Assembly: GCA_031278965.1 (NCBI GenBank)
Contig: JAITJJ010000081.1
Location: 1-12,158 of the forward strand
From: Deferribacteraceae bacterium
GTDB lineage: Bacteria > Chrysiogenota > Deferribacteres > Deferribacterales > JAISNW01
DNA: 12,158 bases
Direction: 5' to 3'
In this document: in pieces, positions 1 through 6,671 of the stretch
Position numbering within the stretch: the stretch's first letter is position 1
Layout of the letters: every line of letters begins with the position of its first letter
Position numbers and translations under genes: made by a program
Notes under the pieces: generated by a model
Databases searched by the model: none
Told to the model about the DNA's origin: nothing
What the model saw: the letters and a program-made list of their open reading frames with translations, nothing else

Positions 1-109
1 ATATAAGCATAAAAACAGCAAATGCCCGGAAGACGATACCTTCACCCTGTTCGGTTACGCCTGTGAACAGCCGGGGGCGGAAATAAAAACCGGCAGCTTC
101 CCCCGGGCA
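1..109 (+). repeat. Direct repeat copy A (tail of a 399-bp tandem duplication)
   Basis: Bases 1-109 are identical by eye to 400-508. The offset of 399 bases equals 133 codons, and both copies use the same reading frame. The match starts at the window edge, so the true copy is probably longer on the left. It ends at 109, where copy A continues into GCTTATAATCC while copy B continues into AAAGGGCTTGTGG. The simplest reading is a tandem duplication whose second unit is 110-508. Confidence 0.93.
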
Positions 110-399
110 GCTTATAATCCCAAGTCAAATATAGAGCTCCAGCGTTGCGATGCTCATCCCGGAAGGTCAGGGTCTTTCAATTTTGGGGAGATGATACAGA
201 TGGATGCCTGTCAGCATAATTGGTCCGGCACTGAGCAAAACCGTTTGCATACAGCCGCAGATGATGCAATAAAAATTATGGCGGGCGCATACTTTGATAA
301 ACAGGAAACGCTCAATGGATACTATAACGTATTCCATCAGATATTGACCGGTTACGGGATACCGTCCGGCTTCTTCACAGACCGGCGCACTGTGTTTGA

Positions 400-508
400 A
401 TATAAGCATAAAAACAGCAAATGCCCGGAAGACGATACCTTCACCCTGTTCGGTTACGCCTGTGAACAGCCGGGGGCGGAAATAAAAACCGGCAGCTTCC
501 CCCGGGCA
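400..508 (+). repeat. Direct repeat copy B within the transposase core
   Basis: Second copy of the 109-bp match to bases 1-109. It encodes the stretch from YKHKNSK to SFPRA, between the second catalytic Asp and the catalytic Glu. This copy keeps the natural continuation to the catalytic Glu (521-523), so it is the original junction and copy A ends at the new one. The absence of visible mismatches points to a recent event. Confidence 0.93.
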
Positions 509-686
509 AAAGGGCTTGTGGAAAGAGTATTCGGAACATTGCAGGGACGCCTGCCGTTCCTTCTCAAACAGGCAGGCGTCACCGGCTTGGAGCAGACGAA
601 CACATTCCCAAACTCCTGCGTAAAGCAATACAACGCCAATTTCGCTCTTAAGAGCAATAATATCCCTCCCGTCTTCGAAAAACAAC

Positions 687-717
687 CACTTATCACTGTC
701 GCCGACAGTGATAAGTG
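687..717. repeat. 14-bp perfect inverted repeat with 3-nt loop
   Basis: CACTTATCACTGTC, loop GCC, GACAGTGATAAGTG. The right arm overlaps the transposase stop codon and encodes its last residues. It lies exactly where the frame leaves recognisable transposase sequence. No T-run follows, so it is not a standard rho-independent terminator. It could be the end of an inserted mini-element, a transposase-binding palindrome, or a recombination point. Its role is unknown. Confidence 0.85.
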
Positions 718-718
718 A

Positions 719-1031
719 TACGGTTTTATGTGCTGACAAAAGCAAGCCTCTGTCAGTGTACGCGCGCCTTTTTTACACAAACATCTCATCTCTTTCCCCC
801 TCCCATAGCATAGTAAACCTATCTGGCAGATATGTTTTAATGGTCAGTATGCTATTCGCTAAATTGCTGATGGTCAACGTAAAAAAAGTTAATTAACCCT
901 CCTTTCAAAATAAAGGTTTTTAAGAAATAATAAGCTCCGAATGTTTTTGTAAAAATTATAAGAAAAAGTAAAAGCCGCCCGTAAGAATTGTAAAGATAAA
1001 TGAAGACCATAGGGCGAGAACAGATTATAAC
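719..1031. other. Gene-free stretch between IS remnant and cysS promoter
   Basis: About 310 bases without a supportable gene. A 62-codon frame at 708-896 has no recognisable family, no clear ribosome-binding site and a low-complexity look. The right half is A-rich. A short hairpin at 901-921 and the cysS promoter just downstream are the only signals I can point to. Confidence 0.5.
901..921 (+). terminator. Weak terminator-like hairpin
   Basis: CCTTT (901-905), loop CAAAAT, AAAGG (912-916), then five T (917-921). The stem is only 5 bp and AT-rich, so termination would be inefficient. It could shield cysS from read-through out of the insertion element. Confidence 0.3.
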
Positions 1032-1061
1032 TTGACAAGGTTGCGGCTATTTCATTAATAT
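1032..1061 (+). promoter_or_regulatory. cysS promoter, nearly leaderless
   Basis: A perfect -35 TTGACA (1032-1037) is followed by TTAATA (1055-1060, 17-nt spacer) or TAATAT (1056-1061, 18-nt spacer). A start 6-8 nt after the -10 box falls at about 1067-1069, only 2-4 nt before the cysS ATG at 1071. No Shine-Dalgarno-like sequence lies before that ATG. Confidence 0.6.
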
Positions 1062-1070
1062 ATCCGCATA

Positions 1071-2516
1071 ATGCTAAATATTTACAACACTTTATCCTCT
1101 TCCAAAGAACCGTTTGAGCAAACGGGAGATGCCGTGCGGATGTATGTTTGCGGCGTAACGGTATATGACCTCTGTCACTTGGGGCATGCCCGCAGTTCAG
1201 TTGCCTTTGACGTGATACACCGCGTTCTTAAATGGCTTGGCATGAATGTTATATTCGTCAAGAACTTCACCGATATAGACGATAAGATTCTCCGCAAAGC
1301 GGCGGATACGGGGGAGGATTGGCAAAGCATTACCAAACGCTATATACAGGCGCATAATGAGGATATGTCCGCCCTCAATATACTCTCTCCCGCCCACACC
1401 CCTCTTGCAACCGAGCATATCCCCGATATGGTGGATTTTTGCCGTGTTCTTGAAGAAAAAGGGTTTGCCTACTCTGTTGACGGCGATCTGTATTACCGGG
1501 TTCACTCCTTTGAAAGTTACGGCAAGCTCTCCCACCGCAATATTGATGATCTTTTGTCCGGTGCCCGTGTGGATATAAATGAGCGTAAGGAAAATCCGCT
1601 GGATTTTGCCCTCTGGAAAAGAGCAAAACCGGGGGAGCCCTCATGGGATTCCCCTTGGGGAAAGGGTCGCCCCGGCTGGCATATTGAGTGCAGCGTGATG
1701 TGCGGAAGTCTGCTTGGGGAAACCATAGATATACATGGCGGCGGACAAGACCTTATCTTTCCGCACCATGAAAATGAGATAGCCCAGAGTGAGGCAAAAA
1801 ACGGCCTCCCGTATGCCCGTTTCTGGATTCATAACGGATTTGTAAACATCAGAGAAGAGAAGATGTCAAAATCACTGGGCAACTTCTTAACCATACGGGA
1901 TATATTGAAGACGGTAAACGGCGAAACCCTCCGTTTTTTCCTCCTTACCACCCACTACCGCAGTCCGCTTGAGTATACTCAAACAAAACTTTATGAGGCG
2001 GAAAGCTCGCTAGAACGGATATATTTTTATAAAGACGAGTTGACTTACGCCGTGCCTTCCTCTAAAGGCTTCGATGTGCTGGATGAGATAGAAACGCTGA
2101 AAACCGATTTTTACCGTAATTTTATATATGCCGTTACGGATGATTTCAATACCCCTTCCGCTGTTGCCGCAATCTTTGATATGGTTCGCGCCGCCAATAA
2201 ACTCCTCTCCCAAAAGTTACGGGAAAACTCCCTTGTAAAGCTAAGGGATGTTTCCGCAGAGATATTTAAAACTATAGACAATGTGCTTGGGGTAACCGGG
2301 GGAACCAGCGAAGAGTGGTTCGCCGCCAATCTTACCGTCCCTGAAAGCGTTGTGCAAGAGGCTATTAAAAAGAGAGCGGAAGCAAGAAAAAATAAAGATT
2401 TTGCAGCAGCTGATGCTATTCGGGATACCCTTTCCGCACAGGGAATAGAAGTGATAGATACTCTGGGCGCAACCCGTTATCGCACAAGAAGGGTTAGGCA
2501 ATTTTCGGAGAACTGA
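1071..2516 (+). CDS. cysS: Cysteinyl-tRNA synthetase
   Basis: Cytoplasmic class I synthetase that activates cysteine with ATP and charges tRNA-Cys. The 481-aa length is normal for the family. The MLNIYNTL start followed by RMYVCGVTVYD fits the usual N-terminus, so the 1071 ATG is preferred although it has no ribosome-binding site. The HIGH signature is HLGH (residues 36-39) and the KMSKS loop is intact (264-268). The zinc ligands expected from the E. coli enzyme are all present: Cys27, Cys207, His232 and Glu236, the last two in FPHHENE. The C-terminal helical part with KKRAEARKNKDFAAADAIRD (DALR and anticodon-binding region) is complete. It is the first gene of a probable operon: the next gene begins 48 nt downstream with no terminator between. 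Nothing is odd in the protein itself. Confidence 0.97.
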   Translation: MLNIYNTLSSSKEPFEQTGDAVRMYVCGVTVYDLCHLGHARSSVAFDVIHRVLKWLGMNVIFVKNFTDIDDKILRKAADTGEDWQSITKRYIQAHNEDMSALNILSPAHTPLATEHIPDMVDFCRVLEEKGFAYSVDGDLYYRVHSFESYGKLSHRNIDDLLSGARVDINERKENPLDFALWKRAKPGEPSWDSPWGKGRPGWHIECSVMCGSLLGETIDIHGGGQDLIFPHHENEIAQSEAKNGLPYARFWIHNGFVNIREEKMSKSLGNFLTIRDILKTVNGETLRFFLLTTHYRSPLEYTQTKLYEAESSLERIYFYKDELTYAVPSSKGFDVLDEIETLKTDFYRNFIYAVTDDFNTPSAVAAIFDMVRAANKLLSQKLRENSLVKLRDVSAEIFKTIDNVLGVTGGTSEEWFAANLTVPESVVQEAIKKRAEARKNKDFAAADAIRDTLSAQGIEVIDTLGATRYRTRRVRQFSEN

Positions 2517-2556
2517 AAATTTTCCTGAATTCGCACTATATGTTGTTGGGCGGTTC

Positions 2557-2562
2557 GGAGGG
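2557..2562 (+). promoter_or_regulatory. Ribosome-binding site unusually close to the start
   Basis: GGAGGG ends only 2 nt before the ATG at 2565, closer than the usual 5-9 nt. In-frame TTG codons at 2577 and 2592 are the other candidate starts (14 and 29 nt away). The conserved domain begins about 20 codons in, so either would keep it whole. Confidence 0.45.
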
Positions 2563-2564
2563 AT

Positions 2565-4940
2565 ATGCAAGATTTATTGAACAGCGGGGTTTTGGATGAA
2601 ACTGAAAACTGGCGCACCGCTGATGGTGTTCGTCTCTTTGGTATCCGTCACCTTTCCGCAGGCGGAGCTTGGCATATCCGCCGTTTTTTGGATAAAACGA
2701 AGCCGGACATAGTTCTTATTGAAAATCCTTCCGATGCCGAGCATTTAATAGAGGGTCTTACGGGGCTGGGGGTTAAGATGCCTGTGGCGATCCTCTGCTA
2801 TACCGTTCAACTTCCGGTTCACTCCATTGTATATCCTTTTGCCTCCTACTCACCGGAATATCAGAGTATGTTATGGGCGAAGGATAATAAAAAAAGCGTG
2901 CGGTTCATCGATCTCCCGTCAAACATAAAAGCCCCCTTATACCGCCTTGAAGAAGAATTGCATATCAGAGAAGCAAGCGGGGGAGAGAGTTCGCCTGAAA
3001 GAATTGCCGGAATTGAATTTTACCGTTATCGCAAAGGGCTTTATGAGACTGCGGCAAAATTAGGCGGCGAAGATGACTATGATGCATATTGGGAACGGCA
3101 CTTTGAACATAATTTGGAAACAGATTCCTATCTCCGCTCCGTTGCTCTCCACTCCGCCGAAATGCGCCGCTTATCGGAAGGGTGGGAGAAAGAGGTTGAA
3201 CCGCTCTCTTTCTCCGTTAATGCTCTGCGGGAATCCTATATGAAGCGGCAGATAGGGGAGGCAGTAAAAGACGGATATTTGCCTGAAAAGATTGTTGCTG
3301 TTTTGGGCGCCTACCACCTAACAGGCGTAATGAACGCTGAGCCCATGAGCAATGAAGAGCTTGCGTCACTTCCACGCCTTGAAACAAAGATGACCCTTAT
3401 GCCCTATACCTATTACAGGCTTAGCACTTTTTCCGGCTATGGGGCGGGTAACTACGCCCCTTATTATTATGAGCTTATGTATAAAGCTATGCAAACAGGG
3501 GATTTGGAAACGCTCCCCTCCAGGTATATCGCGGCGCTTTCGGCTATACACCGCAAGAAACAGGGTTATTCTTCCACCGCAACAGCTATAGAGGCGGTGC
3601 GGCTTGCCCGCTCCATACAGTTTATGCACGGCGGGCTTCTTCCCACATTGAAAGACCTTCATGACAGTGCTGTGGCAACTATGGCGGAGGGGAGTTTTGC
3701 TGAAATTGCCGAAACTTTTGCATCCCTTGATGTGGGCCTCCATGTCGGGGAACTGCCGGAGGGCGTCAGTCAAACGCCTATTCAGGATGATATGAACCGC
3801 TTCCTTAAAAAGCTGAAACTTGAACGGTTTAAGACTCCCGTTGCACAAGATTTAGAGCTTGACCTCCGCGAAAATCTTAAAGTAAAAGGTGAAGAATCCG
3901 CCTTCCTTGATCTTGAAAGGTCAATATTTTTAAACCGCCTTGACGTGCTTGACATAGGTTTTGCCAAGCAAACCGCAAGCAGACAGGAGAGCGCGACTTG
4001 GCGGGAAAAATGGGTGTTGTGCTGGACGCCGGAAGTAGAGATTCGCCTTGTGGAATCCGTTCTATACGGTGATACTGCGGAAGTTGCCGCATCATATATA
4101 ATTAAAGAAAAACTTGAAAAAGCAGGTGATGTTGCGGAGGTGGCAAAACTTGTAAGCGTTGCCTGTGAATGCAATCTTAAAAGCTCTGTCCTTGACGCCA
4201 TAAAAAAACTTCAAGCACTGGCAAGTGAAACGGAGAGTTTTACCGCATCCGCACAAGCCGCCAGAGAGATGAGTTTTCTTGTTAAATACGGGAGCATCCG
4301 CAGATTTGACACCGAAGCTGTTATTCCTATCCTTCAGCAACTCTTTCTTAAAGGGGCTCTCCTTTTATACGGCGCATCTTCTTGTGATTATAAGACCGCT
4401 TCCGATATCGCGGACAATATGGCGGCTATGCACTATATCACTCGAGAGCAGGAGAGCGTTCAAGATGCCATATGGTTGAAGCAGTTAAAATTATTGGCGT
4501 TCTCAGATGAGAAGAATCCGTTATTATCGGGTTTTGCCTTTTCAATTCTTTTGGAGCGAGGAGAGATAACAGAGAGCGAATTATCAAGGGAGGTCTCCCG
4601 CCGCCTTTCAGCCGGGAATACCCCTGAAGCAGGGGCGGCATGGTTTGAAGGGCTTGCCCGCCGTAACCGATACCTTCTCCTTTCAAGAATCTTTCTCTGG
4701 AAGCAGTTGGACGAGTATATAGATGGTTTGGACGACGATGAGTATAAGGTTGCCATGCTCTCCCTGCGACGGGCGTTTTCTTGCTTTGAAGCGAGGGAAA
4801 AAACCGGTATCTGCGAGATATTGGCGGATATTTGGGGGTTTGATGCGCAAAGCACGGCGGAAATTCTTCAAGACACTCTGAGCGAGGGTGAGGAAGAGGC
4901 ATTGAAAGATTTAAACGATTTTGATTTGGGGGATCTGTGA
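2565..4940 (+). CDS. DUF5682 (YehM-like) protein with TraB/TIKI-like N-terminal motifs
   Basis: Large cytoplasmic protein of unknown biochemical role, 791 aa, with no signal peptide or membrane segment. The start LFGIRHLSAGG, the central YPFASYSPEYQSMLWA and the late GAAWFEGLARR and LRRAFSCFEAREK blocks match DUF5682 (E. coli YehM type) as I recall it. Residues 20-255 show GIRH (26-29), PDIVLIE (Glu53), RFIDLP (Asp116) and GAYHLTG (248-254). These resemble the spaced motifs of the TraB/PrgY/TIKI superfamily, so a metal-dependent hydrolase-like fold is an inference. Residues from about 400 onward look like helical repeats. The stop overlaps the GTG of the VWA gene by 4 nt, implying coupled synthesis. 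In other genomes the pair sits with a MoxR-type AAA+ ATPase, absent here. The start is uncertain because of the close ribosome-binding site. Confidence 0.88.
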   Translation: MQDLLNSGVLDETENWRTADGVRLFGIRHLSAGGAWHIRRFLDKTKPDIVLIENPSDAEHLIEGLTGLGVKMPVAILCYTVQLPVHSIVYPFASYSPEYQSMLWAKDNKKSVRFIDLPSNIKAPLYRLEEELHIREASGGESSPERIAGIEFYRYRKGLYETAAKLGGEDDYDAYWERHFEHNLETDSYLRSVALHSAEMRRLSEGWEKEVEPLSFSVNALRESYMKRQIGEAVKDGYLPEKIVAVLGAYHLTGVMNAEPMSNEELASLPRLETKMTLMPYTYYRLSTFSGYGAGNYAPYYYELMYKAMQTGDLETLPSRYIAALSAIHRKKQGYSSTATAIEAVRLARSIQFMHGGLLPTLKDLHDSAVATMAEGSFAEIAETFASLDVGLHVGELPEGVSQTPIQDDMNRFLKKLKLERFKTPVAQDLELDLRENLKVKGEESAFLDLERSIFLNRLDVLDIGFAKQTASRQESATWREKWVLCWTPEVEIRLVESVLYGDTAEVAASYIIKEKLEKAGDVAEVAKLVSVACECNLKSSVLDAIKKLQALASETESFTASAQAAREMSFLVKYGSIRRFDTEAVIPILQQLFLKGALLLYGASSCDYKTASDIADNMAAMHYITREQESVQDAIWLKQLKLLAFSDEKNPLLSGFAFSILLERGEITESELSREVSRRLSAGNTPEAGAAWFEGLARRNRYLLLSRIFLWKQLDEYIDGLDDDEYKVAMLSLRRAFSCFEAREKTGICEILADIWGFDAQSTAEILQDTLSEGEEEALKDLNDFDLGDL

Positions 4941-6118
4941 GAGAAAACTCCATTAAACGTTGGCGGCTGATCTTAGGAGCGGCTTCGGATAATAAATTGC
5001 GGGCTATGAGAGGTGAGGGCGCGGGTATTTTAGCCGGAGATGATGCCCTTATGGACGCTGCTCTTGCCGCCATATACGATGATACCGAAAATAAAGAGCA
5101 GGGGAGAGGTGCGGGGCTTGGAGCATCTTATCCGAACATTGCAAAGTGGCTTGCCGATATACGCAATTTCTTCCCCGATGATGCGGTGAGTGTTATTCAA
5201 AGCGACGCCATAGAGCGGAAAGGCTTAAAACAGTTATTGTTGGAACCGGAAACCCTATCCAAAGTTAAACCCGATCTCTCTATTGTAAGCACTCTGCTTG
5301 CCCTAAAGAATCAGATTCCCAAAAAATCCAAAGAACAGGCAAGGGCGTTGGTAAAAACCCTTGTGGACGGGATATTAAAAGAGATGGAGCACGACCTTAA
5401 AAGAGCGGTCACAGGGGCGCTTAATCGCAAAAAGCACTCTCCAATCCCCTCTCTTCCCAACACCGATTGGAAACTCACCATCCGCAAAAACCTTAAAAAC
5501 TATGACATCGAAAAAAAACGGATAGTTCCTGAAAAGTTTTACTTTTTTGAGAACCGTCATGTGAATAAAGACTGGCGAATTATCCTTGATATGGATCAGA
5601 GCGGTTCTATGGCTGACAGCATTATATATGCTTCAATAATGGGATCGGTTTTTGCGTCTCTGCCAGCTCTGGATACCCGCATAGTCGCTTTTGATACCGA
5701 AGTTGCTGACCTAACCGAGAGTTGCGGGAGCGATCCTGTGGAGATATTATTCGGAGTCCAACTTGGCGGCGGGACAGATATAAATAAAAGCCTTAAATAT
5801 TGTTCTCAATTCATTGATAATCCTAAAAAAACTGTATTTATTCTTATCTCTGATCTCTATGAAGGAGGGGTTGAGGCGGGGCTTTTGCGGCAGTTAAAGG
5901 AGATGAGGGAATCCGGCGTAACCGTTCTTGTTTTGCTGGCGCTTTCCGATAGGGGAGTGCCGTCCTATGACGAGGCTCTTGCCAAAAAGATTGCCAATCT
6001 CGGCATACCCAGCTTCGGCTGCACTCCGTCCAAACTTCCAGAGCTTATGGGCGGCGCCCTTAGAGGGGATGATCTTTATGCTCTGGCGGAAAGAGTTAAG
6101 ATTGGGGCTAAGGGATAA
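4937..6118 (+). CDS. VWA-domain protein, YehP-like
   Basis: Cytoplasmic von Willebrand factor A protein, 393 aa, probable partner of the DUF5682 protein. Residues 1-205 are charged and mostly helical and fit no domain I can name. The VWA domain covers about 210-385 with a complete metal-ion-dependent adhesion site: DQSGS (220-224, the DxSxS motif after ILDM), Thr280 in GGGTD, and Asp306 in ISDLYEGG. Metal-dependent partner binding is therefore expected. The GTG start lies in GTGA, overlapping the upstream stop, with GGGGGA a few bases before it. VWA proteins of this kind usually work as substrate adaptors or remodelling partners of MoxR-family AAA+ ATPases; that is family knowledge, and no such ATPase is in the window. 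It is the last gene before a terminator at 6178. Confidence 0.9.
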   Translation: MRENSIKRWRLILGAASDNKLRAMRGEGAGILAGDDALMDAALAAIYDDTENKEQGRGAGLGASYPNIAKWLADIRNFFPDDAVSVIQSDAIERKGLKQLLLEPETLSKVKPDLSIVSTLLALKNQIPKKSKEQARALVKTLVDGILKEMEHDLKRAVTGALNRKKHSPIPSLPNTDWKLTIRKNLKNYDIEKKRIVPEKFYFFENRHVNKDWRIILDMDQSGSMADSIIYASIMGSVFASLPALDTRIVAFDTEVADLTESCGSDPVEILFGVQLGGGTDINKSLKYCSQFIDNPKKTVFILISDLYEGGVEAGLLRQLKEMRESGVTVLVLLALSDRGVPSYDEALAKKIANLGIPSFGCTPSKLPELMGGALRGDDLYALAERVKIGAKG

Positions 6119-6177
6119 GCTACTGCGGCGTATGTCCAACTCCGTAAACCTATTTATCTTAAAACAACGTTGCTATC

Positions 6178-6203
6178 CGGCTTTCTGGGGGAAGCTGTTT
6201 TTT
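6178..6203 (+). terminator. Rho-independent terminator after the cysS-DUF5682-VWA unit
   Basis: CGGCTTTC (6178-6185), loop TGGG, GGAAGCTG (6190-6197), then six T. The 8-bp stem contains two G-U pairs. It lies 60 nt after the VWA stop, in the right place to end the operon. Confidence 0.65.
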
Positions 6204-6214
6204 CCATAAATTAA

Positions 6215-6243
6215 TTGGAAAGATGCGGATTTTATGGTAATAT
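6215..6243 (+). promoter_or_regulatory. Possible promoter of a short leader or small RNA
   Basis: TTGGAA (6215-6220) and TAATAT (6238-6243) with exactly 17 nt between them, each 4 of 6 to consensus. Transcription would start near 6250, just downstream of the preceding terminator. It could drive the secreted-protein/sotB pair through a roughly 130-nt leader. Confidence 0.4.
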
Positions 6244-6283
6244 ATCTTAGAGCGGGAGTATTAAGCCTTTACTATCTCCTTTT

Positions 6284-6304
6284 AACTCCGGTGAAGGGGT
6301 TTTC
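6284..6304 (+). terminator. Hairpin in the leader, terminator-like
   Basis: AACTCC (6284-6289), loop GGTGAA, GGGGTT (6296-6301), followed by TTC. The 6-bp stem has one G-U pair and the U-tract is short. Lying between a possible promoter and the next gene, it could be an attenuator or the end of a small RNA. Confidence 0.35.
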
Positions 6305-6339
6305 TTGCCTTCCATATAGTATACGAAATAAAAAACCGC

Positions 6340-6345
6340 TATAAT
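6340..6345 (+). promoter_or_regulatory. Consensus -10 box before the small secreted gene
   Basis: A perfect TATAAT lies 41 nt before the preferred ATG (6381). There is no convincing -35 hexamer at 16-18 nt upstream and no extended -10 TGN. It may be an activator-dependent or weak promoter, or chance in AT-rich sequence. Confidence 0.35.
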
Positions 6346-6380
6346 TACAAACTTTTTATTTTAACAGGATGATGCATTTT

Positions 6381-6662
6381 ATGAAGAAAGCGGTTTTGTT
6401 TATGGCTTTCATGCTTTTGTGCCCATTGTTTGTGTGTGCAGAGGATACGATGCCTATACCAAATAACAAGCATACCAATAAATTAAAAGAGAAGCATCCC
6501 CACGGAATTAATTGCACTCTGATTTACAATTCATATAACAAGACAATCACATCTGCCGCACTTCCAAGCGGCGTATCAGACTTAATCATTGTTTCCGCTA
6601 AAGCAGTAAAAATGCTTCCTATTAATTACAGTACCCCTTTGATGGTTTTGTCAGCACATTAA
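6381..6662 (+). CDS. Small secreted protein of unknown function
   Basis: A 93-aa product that I do not recognise. From the ATG at 6381 it begins MKKAVLF, then a hydrophobic core, then VCA before Glu21, a good signal peptidase I site. A periplasmic product of about 73 residues is predicted, Lys/Asn-rich near its start with one Cys. Two earlier in-frame ATGs (6369, 6372) would add up to 4 residues, but the AGGA at 6366-6369 overlaps or touches them, so 6381 fits translation and signal-peptide layout better. Its stop is 9 nt before the efflux gene, suggesting a shared transcript. It could be a remnant of a longer exported protein; the only support for a real gene is the signal peptide, spacing and upstream -10 box. 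Confidence 0.55.
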   Translation: MKKAVLFMAFMLLCPLFVCAEDTMPIPNNKHTNKLKEKHPHGINCTLIYNSYNKTITSAALPSGVSDLIIVSAKAVKMLPINYSTPLMVLSAH

Positions 6663-6671
6663 AATAAGGAT

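Larger units (their letters stand above)
2..718 (+). pseudogene. IS1202/ISNCY-family (ISTde1-like) transposase, rearranged and truncated
   Basis: DDE transposase that would cut and join insertion-sequence ends. The frame is open from the first complete codon of the window to the TGA at 716-718. Seen: FGEMIQMDA at about 182-208 gives the first catalytic Asp (203-205), FFTDRRTVFE gives the second (380-382), and AKGLVERVFGTLQ gives the catalytic Glu (521-523). These blocks, with YFDKQETL and the GYAC-type segment, match the IS1202/ISNCY family as I know it. Family members usually run well past 400 aa. Here the reading stops just after VFEKQP, so the C-terminal part is missing. The helix-turn-helix N-terminus lies left of the window or is lost. 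A 399-bp in-frame duplication gives a repeated stretch upstream of the first Asp, where family members have none. It is most likely inactive. A copy joined to intact ends outside the window cannot be excluded. Confidence 0.8.

Noticed and set aside
687..717. Palindrome as a rho-independent terminator
   Set aside because: The stem is strong but no T-run follows on either strand, so it was listed as an inverted repeat only.
708..896. 62-codon + strand frame after the transposase remnant
   Set aside because: No ribosome-binding site, no recognisable domain, and it starts inside the palindrome overlapping the transposase end.
4438..5073. Long minus-strand frame (211 codons) opposite the DUF5682/VWA junction
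   Set aside because: It lies opposite two convincing genes with conserved motifs; its product has no family features.
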